Assembly: GCF_021347895.1 (NCBI RefSeq)
Contig: NC_067127.1
Location: 17,704,984 to 17,768,983, forward strand
Source: Acanthochromis polyacanthus
Taxonomy: Eukaryota > Chordata > Actinopteri > Pomacentridae
DNA: 64,000 bases
Direction of reading: 5' to 3'
Shown: one piece after another, positions 1 to 9,736 of the stretch
Numbering within the stretch: the stretch's first letter is position 1
Layout of the letters: each line of letters starts with the position of its first letter
Notes under the pieces: generated by a model
Told to the model about the DNA's origin: nothing
Database searches by the model: none
The model's input: only the letters and a program-made list of their open reading frames with translations
Made by a program: the position numbers and the translations under genes

Positions 1-1528
1 TGTAGTGGAAACATAATTTATTGCTCCCTGCACCGCTTAGTATTTAACATATGGATGCAATTAGAGGAGTCCCAGCCTGTTTCCCCACATTGTTTAGGCC
101 ATTTGCCCCTGCGACTATTAAACCCTCTCTGGTTTCTGTCAGCCATTCATTGATCCTTGAAATACTGCAAGAATTAAAGGCTTCCCCTCCTTCCTACCTA
201 CCACGTATTCTGCTGCTGTAAGAGGAAAAGCCCCATTAATGGTGTTGTTTTAGGTGTCCTCGTGTGAAACTGCTTTTGCAGTTGTAAAGGGCCTCAGTGT
301 TGTTTAGCACAGTGGAGCAAATAGTCTGGAGGTTGCCTCTATTTGCAATGATGCACTAGTGCCAAGGAGGCACAGATATTGTAGAACCTTAAACAAGCAT
401 TTCTCTGATTTTTAGCTCAAGTTTGATTTATTTCTTGATTTGAAGATTCAAATTCTAAAGCCTGTGTTGCAAACTAGATTTGGAATTTAAAAGTCAGATC
501 CAAACTACCGAGTTGCTTTAGAATTGTAGGTTGAACTGCTTTTGGATATATACTAGGGAGTACTTTTTCTTTTCTTTTTAAAATCCCCTACAATGAAACT
601 GAAGGTTTTTTTTATATCATGAGTGAAAAAAGCAGCCAATGAGCATTTCCACCTTGAAGCTACAGTGTACCGATGACATTTTTTGTGTAATTATTTGTCT
701 TCAGAGTCATTCTTCAATTGAACTCATATGGCTGAATTACTCACATATGACATGGTGTGATGGGACTACACCTCGAGCACTTTGTAATTTTGGAGGTGGT
801 CTTTGATTTCCCATGTCAATAGTTTGTAAAAATGTCACCGTAGATTACCTGCCATATTTCACCAAACACAAAGGACCGTATGATAGCATTAGCTGTGGGT
901 GACATGGTATTTCTATGATTTGGGGTGGATTTTTCTTCTCAAGAAATACAGACTGTGCTGCCAAATTGAAGTGATCGTTTGGAGCATTTTGGGTGCCAAT
1001 TTATTAGGCTCATGTTGCTACACTTCATAAAGGCCCATTCCCAGAAAGCTCAAATCCATCAGAAGAGTGAAATCTCAAAGGATGTTTTCCTTAATGACAT
1101 TCAGGGCAACATGCATTGAAGAGTTCATTCTGCTGTCTTTCTGAAGGCTCAGCAGCTACTATGTGGTCGGCTATGAATATTTCCTGGGATGATGTTAGTA
1201 AATTCAAGTAAAACACAGACTTTGCTTGTTCCGTGCGAGTGCTCTGTACTAAACAGACATAGGTGGTGTAAATGCTGAAACACACGAGGCCCCCAGGTAT
1301 TACTAGTCCTATTTCCGACACAGAGATGTGTTTTGGGGGTTAAATCAGAACTCCGGTGGGGGGCTTGAAGCTGTTTTGCGAGTCCTGCATGGAAGTGAAA
1401 CACTCATTTGCTCCTGTATCCCCTCATCTCAGTCGTCGTCTTCCTTTACAGAATCCCAAACTAATCTAATTCAGCCCAGTGATCTCCCTCTCTGTCTTCC
1501 CACTCACAGTATTTGTTTTCTCCCACAG
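1..1528 (+). other. srf: srf intron upstream of the first visible exon
   Basis: This interval ends in a good polypyrimidine tract and AG at 1527-1528. It is AT-rich and I see no open frame resembling SRF, so the MADS-box exons are beyond the left edge. No recognisable mobile element was found. Confidence 0.6.
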
Positions 1529-1769
1529 GACACACTGAAGCCGACGTTCACGGTAGCCAGCCTGCCAGGCACTACCAGCAGCGCCCAGTCCACAGTACCC
1601 ACCACCTCCACCACCATGCAGGTGAGCAGCGGGCCTTCGTTTCCCATCACCAACTACCTGGCCCCTGTCTCGGCCAACAGCAACGTCAACGCCAATGGGA
1701 CTGTCCTCAAGACCGCGGGCGCCTCCACGGGGGTCATGCAGCTGCCCAGTGGCTTCACTTTCATGCCCG
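1529..1769 (+). CDS. srf: srf coding exon (exon 3 equivalent)
   Basis: The exon starts after tcccacag with DTLKPTFTVASLPGTT and ends at ATG CCC G before the donor GTATGT, in phase 1. It contains the conserved block around PSFPITNYLAPVSA and MQLPSGFTFMPG. A second usable GT (GTAAAG at 1774) lies four bases further on and would shift the phase to 2. Confidence 0.93.
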
Positions 1770-4700
1770 GTATGTAAAGGAACAGAGCATTGGCTGTTAT
1801 GTCCTCCACGCCCAGAGCTCTGTTACCCTTTTTTTATTTTCTTTATGGCTTGTTTGTCTTAACCTCCTCCTTTCGGAGGGGAAATGACACTTCTGCGGGC
1901 CTTCATGTTTTGTTAATGTCGCCGTGCTGTCTAGCTTATTAGCTGATTAGAATTTGAATGGCGCTGCGGCGTGACCTCAGCCGTCATCTCGGGGTGGTCG
2001 TGCCTCTCTCTCTGAGCTGTTTACATCACACAACAGCTCTTCATTGCCGGTCACCAACACTCAGTGCCTTTGGGTTTTTACAAAACCCCCAGTATCCGGG
2101 GGAGCCACGTCTGTTGGCGACTGGCCCTGCCTTTGATTGTCACTTGGGGACAGGAATAATTAGGTGAGAGGGACACAATAGATCTGGCAATGAGGGCTGA
2201 TGAACAAGGCCCATAATTAGTCATGAATATTCAATGAAGGATTGGTGGCTTGTGTTGAAATTATAATTGAGGCGTACTTTGTGGAGTCGGAGCCTTGTGA
2301 CAGAGTGGTCCTGAACTAGACATGACCCTTCATTAAGGGGGACTTCACAGGCACGCTCGGAAACACAAGGGATCTGTACCTCACCAAGCCAGAGAGGACT
2401 TTAGGGCTGCAGCCTCTGATATGAGGATCCCCAAAGTGTTTCTAAATTGGCTTTCCACTAATTATTCATCACACATCCTTTATGTGGGGTATGTAGAGAA
2501 ATATTGAGTCCACATCTAGCGGCCTCTAAGAGGAGCCCGGGGGTGCCAAGAGGTCACCTTTTCCCCAAAGGCATGAGAGATTTAAATTTTAATGGAATAT
2601 AATTTCATATTATCCCATCTGTATAAGAAGCTGAGCAGCTGGAGCATTTATTTGGACTGTTCATGATATGAGGGATTTTGGCACTTAGAAGCTGACTGGG
2701 GCAATCTTCTCTGTTACGTATGCTGTTTGATCACAAGAGCTGCAGCTGTGAAGTCAAACACAACCAGTGCTCACTAGTGCTGTGTTGTCTTTATACTGAC
2801 AGTAGTGTCACTTGCTGGTTGTTGGTTGTCTGCATGGTGCCACAGCTGAAGGTACAGACACATGATGCCCACTAATGGGTCCTGTTGGTTATTTTGACTG
2901 ACAGGTGAAGGACAGCCAGACGTCTCCTCAGTTTTCCCCTCGTTGCTTTTTTTCCCCCTCTTTCTTTCAGCTTCTCTCTCTTCCTCCTGCAGCCTTCTCT
3001 TTCCACCCTCTCCCCTCCCTCTGTCGCTTTCTCTCTTGCTCGCCCGCCCGCTCGCTCGCTCGCTCCCTCTCTCCTCCTCACCACCTGTCTGGCACATAGC
3101 AGCAGCGCCAGGTGGAACAACACACCCTCCCACACTAAAACCTCCTCTGTTGACAGCTTGAGAGGGCCTGCCCACCCTGCTGCAGCAACTGTGTATGGAG
3201 CATATGACCAAATGTGAGGGTGTAACTCCAGAGTCACGTTCTGCCATCAAATAGCTGCCATTTGTTTGTTAAACACTTTAATAGGAAATTGAAAGGAGCC
3301 ATTTGAAGAATTTGGCACGTATGTAATCACAGTTAGCAATGGTTTGTATTAAATGTTGCAGGTTAATTTTTGCATGTCTTGAAAATGACTTCAGACATGT
3401 ATGTGTAACATCAGTCTATTAAAGAATCATTCAGACAAAGGTCACTTAAATGTTAATGTCCCTCACGATTTCTTTCACACATAACCACATGAGTGATGGA
3501 GAAAGCCACGGTATGCATGTAATATTTGCACAGGATTGGACGGTACATCAAGGGGCATCCACCAAATAATTATTAATAGCTCAAAATCAGCATTAGCAGA
3601 AAGGTTTACAACTGGATGACCACACTTTGTTAACAGACGTATTAACCCTCCTGTTGTCCTTATTTACGGGCACCAAAAAATATTGTTTCTTTGTCTGAAA
3701 AAAAAGCCAAAATTCAGCCAAAAAAATCCCCAAATTTCAGAAAATTTGCAAAACCTTCAGGAAGAAAATTCCAATATTTCCTTAAGTTTCCCTGAAAAGT
3801 TTTATTTAAAAAAAAAAATCCCCCAAATTTGGCAAGATTTTTTTTGTAAATATTTTCAAAAATGAGTAAAAATCTTCCCCCAAAAAATCCTAAAAAATCT
3901 AAAGTGATTACATATATATCCATACAACTTCTAATATTTTCTTTAAGAACATTCACAAAAAAATCAACCAAAATTCGTTGGATTTTGGTTGATTTTTTTC
4001 TGTGAATGTTCTTAAGAAAAATTTTTAACATTTCTTTTTTCCACCAAAAAATGTTCAGAGATTTGCCAAAAATGTAGAAAATGTGGACATCAGAAGGTTC
4101 ACTGTGGGAAAAAACAATTTTGTCCACATTTTCAAACTATAAAATGGGTCAATTTGTACCTGCAGGACGACACAAGGGTTAATGTTACCATAAAAACACT
4201 AGAACCCACTTGGGCAATTCTCTTCTTGTTGCCTGTGCATTTCTACCCATTATTGGTAAGACTACAGTCATAACTTTTGCAGCAAAGTTACCAGGATGCT
4301 CATTCAGACATGAAGCTGACATGTTCAGATCATCAGAAAGTACGTCATGTCTGAGAGGGGCTCCTGCCTCTGTGTGTGTTTTCAGCTCTGTTTGCTTCAT
4401 TGGACATTTGCATTAGTGTTATTTTCCCTGACCTTTTTATAAAAGCAGCAGCCAATTTAAAGTTCCCCTGTGGAGTTTTTGAACCACAAGTACCACTTAG
4501 GAGCCGTGTTGTTAAAATTGGGCCCCGGCATATTTTCTGTCGTGCACATGCACTCACGACCACACGGGTGAAACAATTCGCACCCCGCCATCAGCTTCAA
4601 GCTTTCCTGCTGATCGACAGTTGGTGTCAGTAATAGCAATATGCCAACAGAGTTTAACGACGCCACATCAATGACAGCCCATATAAACAGCATACGACTT

Positions 4701-7198
4701 CAGATGTTTTTATAATAGGCTTTGCAGATATTTGATGTGAGAGAAAAACTGCACACAGTGTGTTTGGTGTCCTCCACAGGGCAGCTTTTGACATGTATTA
4801 CCTGGAAATTCTAAATCACATATAGTGCTATTTGCTTGGTCGCACAGCAGTCAAATCATCTAGCCAATGATCTAGAACTTTTAGTTATACACCTTAGAAA
4901 TCTATATCTTTTTGAGTCTTGCACGTCTAGCTAAATGCTGCCACGTCTTTGACAACTGAAGGGTGTTGACAAATGGTTTCTCAGTGGTAATGTACTTTGT
5001 CCTGAATGAAGTTATCACTGCTTTTTCAAACTGTGCTATCCTTTCACTTCTAGTCTTATACCCCTATGTGTGTGTGTGTGTGTGCGTGTGTGCACTCCTG
5101 CAGCAGGCACTCCTCTGCCCCTGGCACCCCCACCATTCCTCTGAGCCAGCTGCAGCAGCACTCCCTGGCCCTCCAGGGGCAGCATGGTCAGACCCTGGCC
5201 GCCGCCCCGCAGCCACAGCAGGGACAGCAGGCTGTCTTCCGCTTCCCTGCTGCTGTCTCCCTCACAGGTGACCCGCTCCGCATGCTGCCACAACTGAGCC
5301 TGCCTGTACTAATCAGTCTTTGTAAAGCTGCCACTGCTGCTAACGCTACCTCTTCTGCTGTGACTGACACTAGAATCACCTATACTACTTGCATGGTGGC
5401 ATCTTCTACCTCCGCTAACAGTACTACTAATCGTGCACTCTCCATAATAGCACTAAGGTAAAGTGTTGTGAGGATTTGCTATGGTGGCTTTATGCCCTTC
5501 ATGTGTTTCCAGGTGCAGGCGTTCCCCAGCAGCTCCAGGCTATCCAGGTCCATCCTAACACTCAGTCCACCTCCAACAGTGACAGCAGCCCTGAGATCTC
5601 CCACACCTCCACAAACTCCACTGGTAGGTCAAATATGCTCTCAAGGAAGACCGTCTCCATCAGGTCAGATTGAAGTTTTAGAGTTGGAGAGAGAATCAGC
5701 TCCATTTTAAAACAAAGAACCTCTGGTGCATCAAATGGTGGAGAACAGCTACACTAAATTCATGAAGCTACTGATGAGGAACAGTTTGACTTTTCTACCC
5801 AATGCAAATAGAATGATGGAAGGCCACTTGTGCACAAAGCAACCATCAAAAAATGCAAATATGTAACATCTAGATGAGTGCGAACAGGCTCCTCTTGTGT
5901 GTTTCAGCTCCACTTTGTGCCTGAATTTAGTCAGAGATTCCCCTAAGATGATGATGTGTTGTTACTGTCTTTATTCTGCTTCTGTTTGGAATCACTTGTG
6001 TCTCAGAGGAAAGCTTAACTCAGCTGCTGAACATTACATTGGTAGGAGTTAGGAGTTGATTTTAGATGGCTATTAAGCGCCACCTGCTGGCCAACATCTG
6101 CACACACCTCTTGCCCTCACAGTTACGCACTTTCTTTCCCACTTCACTCTAGCAACGGTAAGTCTCCCAGCAACCATTGTCACTTCATCAGTGCCAACGT
6201 CCGTGGCAGGTCACATGATGTACCCCAGCCCCCACACGGTGATGTACGCCTCCACGCCAACGCTGGCTGACGGTGGGCTGGCCGTGCTCAACGCCTTCTC
6301 CCAGGGAACCTCGGCCATGCAGGTGTCCCACGCACAAACCCAGGACACTGGTGAGACCCTGAACAGACACATTTGTAATGTAATGCCAACATATCCGGAC
6401 TTCCAAAGAGTTTAATAGAAAGCTGTGTTTCCTTTCCTCAGGTGCTGTCCCTCAGGTGTTCCTCACAGCACCTCCAGGCACGGTGCAGATCCCCGTCTCA
6501 GCAGTGCAGCTACACCCAGTACGGCAAGATCTGCATTTTACAAGTGAAACTCTCATATTCCCTCTGCAACCAGCATGCCACGTGACTGCACTAATGCATC
6601 CTAACAGAGCACTGGCACGCGGAGGCCACAGTTTTGTCACCTGTTGCCTTTTTTTTTGTATGAATGTGGATGGATCAGCTTGTTTTACTTATTTGCAGCA
6701 AAAACACACATGCAGTAGATTTAATAAAACACCACTGTAGCAGTGCATGGAAAATGAAATTTCAGTGTCATTAAGGAAAATCTTGGGAATTTATTTCTGC
6801 AATTTAGTTGAAAATATGTTGGTGTTTTAATCAGATGCAACTGGAAACCCTCATTGAACTACAAGGTTATATCGAATATTCTCCCGAAGAGATAAAATTG
6901 CACATTAGAGGATGTTATTTCATAGAGTAAATAACCTGAATATTAGAGAAAACATCATCTGTTGCAGCATCACGCCTCTCCTCCATAAACGGCATGCGGT
7001 GCAGCAGGATCTCCATCTGTGCTGGGTGTCGGTGTGATGTGATGACTTGCGATTGGCCGCCTGATGTAACCGTCTCCTGACATTCTCTGTGTTGCGTTCC
7101 AGATGGTGATTGGCCAACAGTCGAGCGGCAGCAGCAGTAATCTGACGGAGCTCCAGGTGGTGAACCTGGACGCGGCACAGAACTCGAAGAGCGACTGA
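1529..7198 (+). CDS. srf: Serum response factor (SRF), 3' part of gene, C-terminal transactivation region
   Basis: SRF is a nuclear MADS-box factor that binds CArG boxes and recruits MRTF or TCF cofactors to actin-cytoskeletal, muscle and immediate-early genes. Only the C-terminal half is here; the MADS box lies upstream of the window. Exons are 1529-1769, a probable extra Gln-rich exon 5104/5107-5267, 5513-5623, 6153-6350, 6442-6518 and 7103-7198 (stop TGA 7196-7198). Hallmarks shared with vertebrate SRF include TTMQVSSGPSFPITNYLAP, GHMMYPSPHTVMYA, VLNAFSQ, GTVQIPVSAVQLH and the terminal NLTELQVVNLD. The 111, 198 and 77 bp exons have phases 1-1, 1-1 and 1-0, agreeing with my memory of human exons 4-6. 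The gene is convergent with fhip2a. Identification is secure; whether this is srfa or srfb is unknown. Confidence 0.95.
3642..4182 (+). mobile_element. TTAA-flanked palindromic MITE, copy 1
   Basis: The element lies between TTAA duplications at 3642-3645 and 4179-4182. It has inverted ends (CCCTCCTGTTGTCCT on the left; CGACACAAGGG on the right) and a central long palindrome around 3945-4020. It has no coding capacity. TTAA target sites suggest a piggyBac-type non-autonomous element; the family is inferred. It lies in an srf intron. Confidence 0.8.
5067..5092. repeat. (GT)n run directly ahead of the Gln-rich srf exon
   Basis: About 13 TG units with one CG interruption end 11 bases before the acceptor AG at 5102-5103, where a polypyrimidine tract would normally be. 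Confidence 0.9.
5104..5267 (+). CDS. srf: Probable Gln-rich srf exon with a one-base frame problem
   Basis: A frame reading PLSQLQQHSLALQGQHG and later QAVFRFPAAVSLTG ends at the donor GTGACC in phase 1, correct for joining the exon at 5513. The composition suits the SRF transactivation region. The acceptor AG is at 5102-5103 or 5105-5106, just after a GT repeat. Entering in phase 1 from the preceding exon gives GTPLPLAPP and then a stop, unless the CCCCC run at 5128-5132 lacks one C. Alternatively the preceding exon uses its second donor, which enters in phase 2. Human SRF has no counterpart that I recall, so this may be a fish-specific or alternatively spliced exon. Confidence 0.6.
5513..5623 (+). 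CDS. srf: srf coding exon (exon 4 equivalent)
   Basis: The exon follows gtgtttccag and encodes GAGVPQQLQAIQVHP, the counterpart of the human VPVQAIQVHQ segment, then an STSNSDSSPEISHTS stretch. It is 111 bp, phase 1 to phase 1, with donor GTAGGT. A second AG six bases downstream could remove two residues without changing frame. Confidence 0.9.
6153..6350 (+). CDS. srf: srf coding exon (exon 5 equivalent)
   Basis: This 198-bp, phase 1-1 exon encodes TVSLPATIVTSSVPTS, GHMMYPSPHTVMYA and VLNAFSQGTSAMQVSH, all strongly conserved in vertebrate SRF. As a symmetric exon it could be skipped in frame; skipping of the equivalent mammalian exon 5 is a known SRF isoform. Confidence 0.95.
6442..6518 (+). 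CDS. srf: srf coding exon (exon 6 equivalent)
   Basis: The exon is 77 bp and reads GAVPQVFLTAPPGTVQIPVSAVQLHP. It ends in phase 0 before a GTACGG donor, which is a weak match to consensus. The next exon begins MVIGQQ, as expected. Confidence 0.9.
7103..7198 (+). CDS. srf: srf last coding exon
   Basis: It opens with MVIGQQSSGSSSNLTELQVV after the acceptor gttgcgttccag and ends NLDAAQNSKSD followed by TGA at 7196-7198. This matches the conserved SRF C terminus. Confidence 0.95.
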   Translation: MVIGQQSSGSSSNLTELQVVNLDAAQNSKSD

Positions 7199-8237
7199 CA
7201 GACGGCTGGAGCTGTGTAACACGGCAGACCCAGAGACAAACTGACTGACTGACATCTCTATTTATTGATGCCTTCCTACAGAGTTTCACATCACACTTCT
7301 GAATGTGACTTTAAAGTACATATATATACACACAATCAAGGGCATACGTGTGGCAGACCCTTATACGGTATGTTTTGGTATATAAATATATATATATATA
7401 TTCGCAAATGCATAGGAGATATATCACTATATCCATCATTGGAACCTATTTTCTATGCCATTAGATGGTGTTTTTTTGCGTGTGTGTTTTTTGAAAATGT
7501 GTAATTACATGTACACACACACTGCAAGGTGCCACAGCTTCACACCAGCCAAAGAGACATTTGTTTGTCTGAATGTTCCAGTGTGAGCAATTTGTGCACA
7601 AGTGTGTCTGTGTCTGTGTGTGTGTGTGTGCGTGCATATCTGGGGTTTATAAATGGGCGGGGAGTCGCTTATTGACCTACAAAAAGAAAAGGAAAAAAAA
7701 GACATTTGGAAATGTACATAATTTTCTTTTTTTTTTAAATTGAAAACTTGTATTTTTAGCCTGGTTCAGTTTGTGCAACGGCATGTAGTTGTTTTTTACG
7801 TAGTGGTTTTTGTATGTACATGGAAAATGATTTGCATAAAGAAAATGAATTTACATGTATATGTAAATTAATTTAATATCCCATCATATGTTGATATACT
7901 GTCATGCTTTTGGGAGTTCTCACTACAAGATGGAGAAAGAACGCTGGATGTTTTTCTGCATTTTTTTTTTTTTTTTTTTTTTTGATTGTGACATTTGCAA
8001 GACTGTCCCTCCATTAGAAATCAGTAGCTGGGTCGTGAAACATTCTATTTTGATTTACTGTAAACGTATTGTTTTGATGGGATGGTCATTTGGCCCTACG
8101 ACAGGTCTGCATTTTAAATTTCCTTATGAGCACTTTTGGCATTTGTTAAAGTCTGATGGAAACATTTTTGTCTCAGCTTTTGCATTTTCTTGTCTATGTT
8201 CTCACCAGTGTTCACGCAGAAATCCCTAAACTGATAT

Positions 8238-8744
8238 TTAACCCTCGCGTTGTCCTGCAGGCCAAAATTGACCCGTTTTAAAGTTTGAACATGTGGGGAA
8301 AAAAATCTATATTTTCACAGTGAAACTTCTGATGTCCACATTTTCAACATTTTTGGGAAATCTTTGAACATTTTTTTGGTGAGGAAAAAAATGTTAAACA
8401 TGTTTAAGAACATTCACAAAAAATCAAAATTCACTGGATTTTGGTAATTTTTTTTTGTGAATGTTCTTATAGAAACTCTGAGAAGTTTCACTGATATATA
8501 TATATGTAATCACTTTAGATGTTTGTAGTATTTTTTGGAAGATTTTTACACTTTTTAAAAAAAAATATTTACAAGAATTTTCTTGCCAAATTTGGGGGCT
8601 TTTTTAAAATAAAAATTTTAAGGAATTATTGGAATTTTCTTCCTGAAGGTTTTGCAAATTTTCAGAAATTTGGGGGATTTTTTTTTTTCATACAAGGACC
8701 CAATATTTCTTGGTGCCTGTAAATGAGGACAACAGGAGGGTTAT
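8238..8744 (-). mobile_element. TTAA-flanked palindromic MITE, copy 2 (inverted)
   Basis: It is the same element as at 3642, in reverse orientation. It starts TTAACCCTCGCGTTGTCCT at 8238 and ends GGACAACAGGAGGG then TTAT at 8741-8744, where the target duplication has mutated. The central palindrome is at about 8407-8467. It lies in the putative srf 3' UTR. Confidence 0.8.
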
Positions 8745-9705
8745 TTTTTTTATTCTGCTGTTTGAATCCTCTGTGGGTCTCAAACTTCAGAAAGCCCAAC
8801 AGGTTTTTATTACATTAATTTCTTTTAGAAGCAATCATTGTAAACCTGTGGCTCTAATTTGCCTCCATCAGACATGCAGAACTGTAACGATGGTAATAAT
8901 GACGAGTATTGAACATAAAACTCCAGTTTAATAAGATCGGGTGATGCCACTGTGTCGACTTGGCAATCATCTTCAGTACTGCAATCAAAGCATTATTACT
9001 TCCTTGTGTTGAAGCACTCTTGTTACGCAAGTAAAGTCTCAGTGCTGCAAGATTACAACAGTAATGGATATTTTTTTAAGGACCTCTTAATTCGGAGAAG
9101 TGATTCAGGTGCTTTAAAATGTTAATTCACTTCCTTAAGCAGAACTGTACGACCCTAGCTGACTGCAATCTCAGCGTGTACCTCAGCAATCATTAAGAAT
9201 GAGATGATTATTAGACTGAGAGCCTTCTTTCTGCACCATAGTGCCTCTTTTCCATGGCTGATTTCTAAAATCACTGCAAGGCAAGAAAGATGTAGGATTT
9301 TGCTTCTCTCCAGACCACCTCACATGACTTTTGGACCTGTCACACTATCCTCTGCTGTGCCCAGAGCGCGAGATTTTTGACTCATTTCTGCAGATTTAGC
9401 TGGATGACTGAGCATGGCAGGCTTGAAGCCAAAGAGAATTTGACATAGGATAAAGTTCCCATGCTGACTCCTGTTCAGTTGTTCACTGGGCAGAGAGCTC
9501 ATTTCCATGCTTGATTGGTTTCTGGTCTTCATGTTGTCATGTCATCCTGCGGGGCTGTTTGCATAGGAACGTAACATGTCATACAGGCATTCACTGCTCT
9601 AATGTTGTACGGTGGTTATTCAGAGATATTATTTTGAAAGGGGATTGAGTAGAATCTGGTTTTCACCTTGCCATTGAAAGAAATGGTTATTTTTTGTGTA
9701 TTTTT

Positions 9706-9736
9706 GTTTTATTGTACAGACATTTTGTAATAAAAC
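9706..9736. terminator. Symmetric bidirectional polyadenylation signal between srf and fhip2a
   Basis: GTTTTATT at 9706-9713 and AATAAAAC at 9729-9736 are exact inverted copies separated by 15 bases. On the plus strand the AATAAA (9729-9734) would end srf; on the minus strand the AATAAA (9713-9708) would end fhip2a. I found no other minus-strand AATAAA between here and the fhip2a stop codon. Confidence 0.5.

Larger units (their letters stand above)
1774..5103 (+). other. srf: srf intron, 3.3 kb
   Basis: It holds an AT-rich stretch at about 2180-2650 that could be conserved non-coding DNA, a C/T-rich tract with a short GCTC repeat at about 2930-3080, MITE copy 1 at 3642-4182, and a GT repeat that runs almost to the 3' splice site at 5103. 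No other coding exon was recognised. Confidence 0.6.

Noticed and set aside
2774..3250. 158-codon minus-strand frame rich in Arg, Glu and Lys
   Set aside because: It is produced by the C/T-rich tract and GCTC repeat of the srf intron read in reverse.
3683..4127. Lys/Phe-rich open frames inside the MITE copies
   Set aside because: The frames occur on both strands of AT-rich palindromic sequence, differ between copies and resemble no transposase.
6641..6760. Poly-T and nearby open frame after srf exon 6
   Set aside because: It lies in the intron between 6518 and 7103; phases on both sides agree without it.
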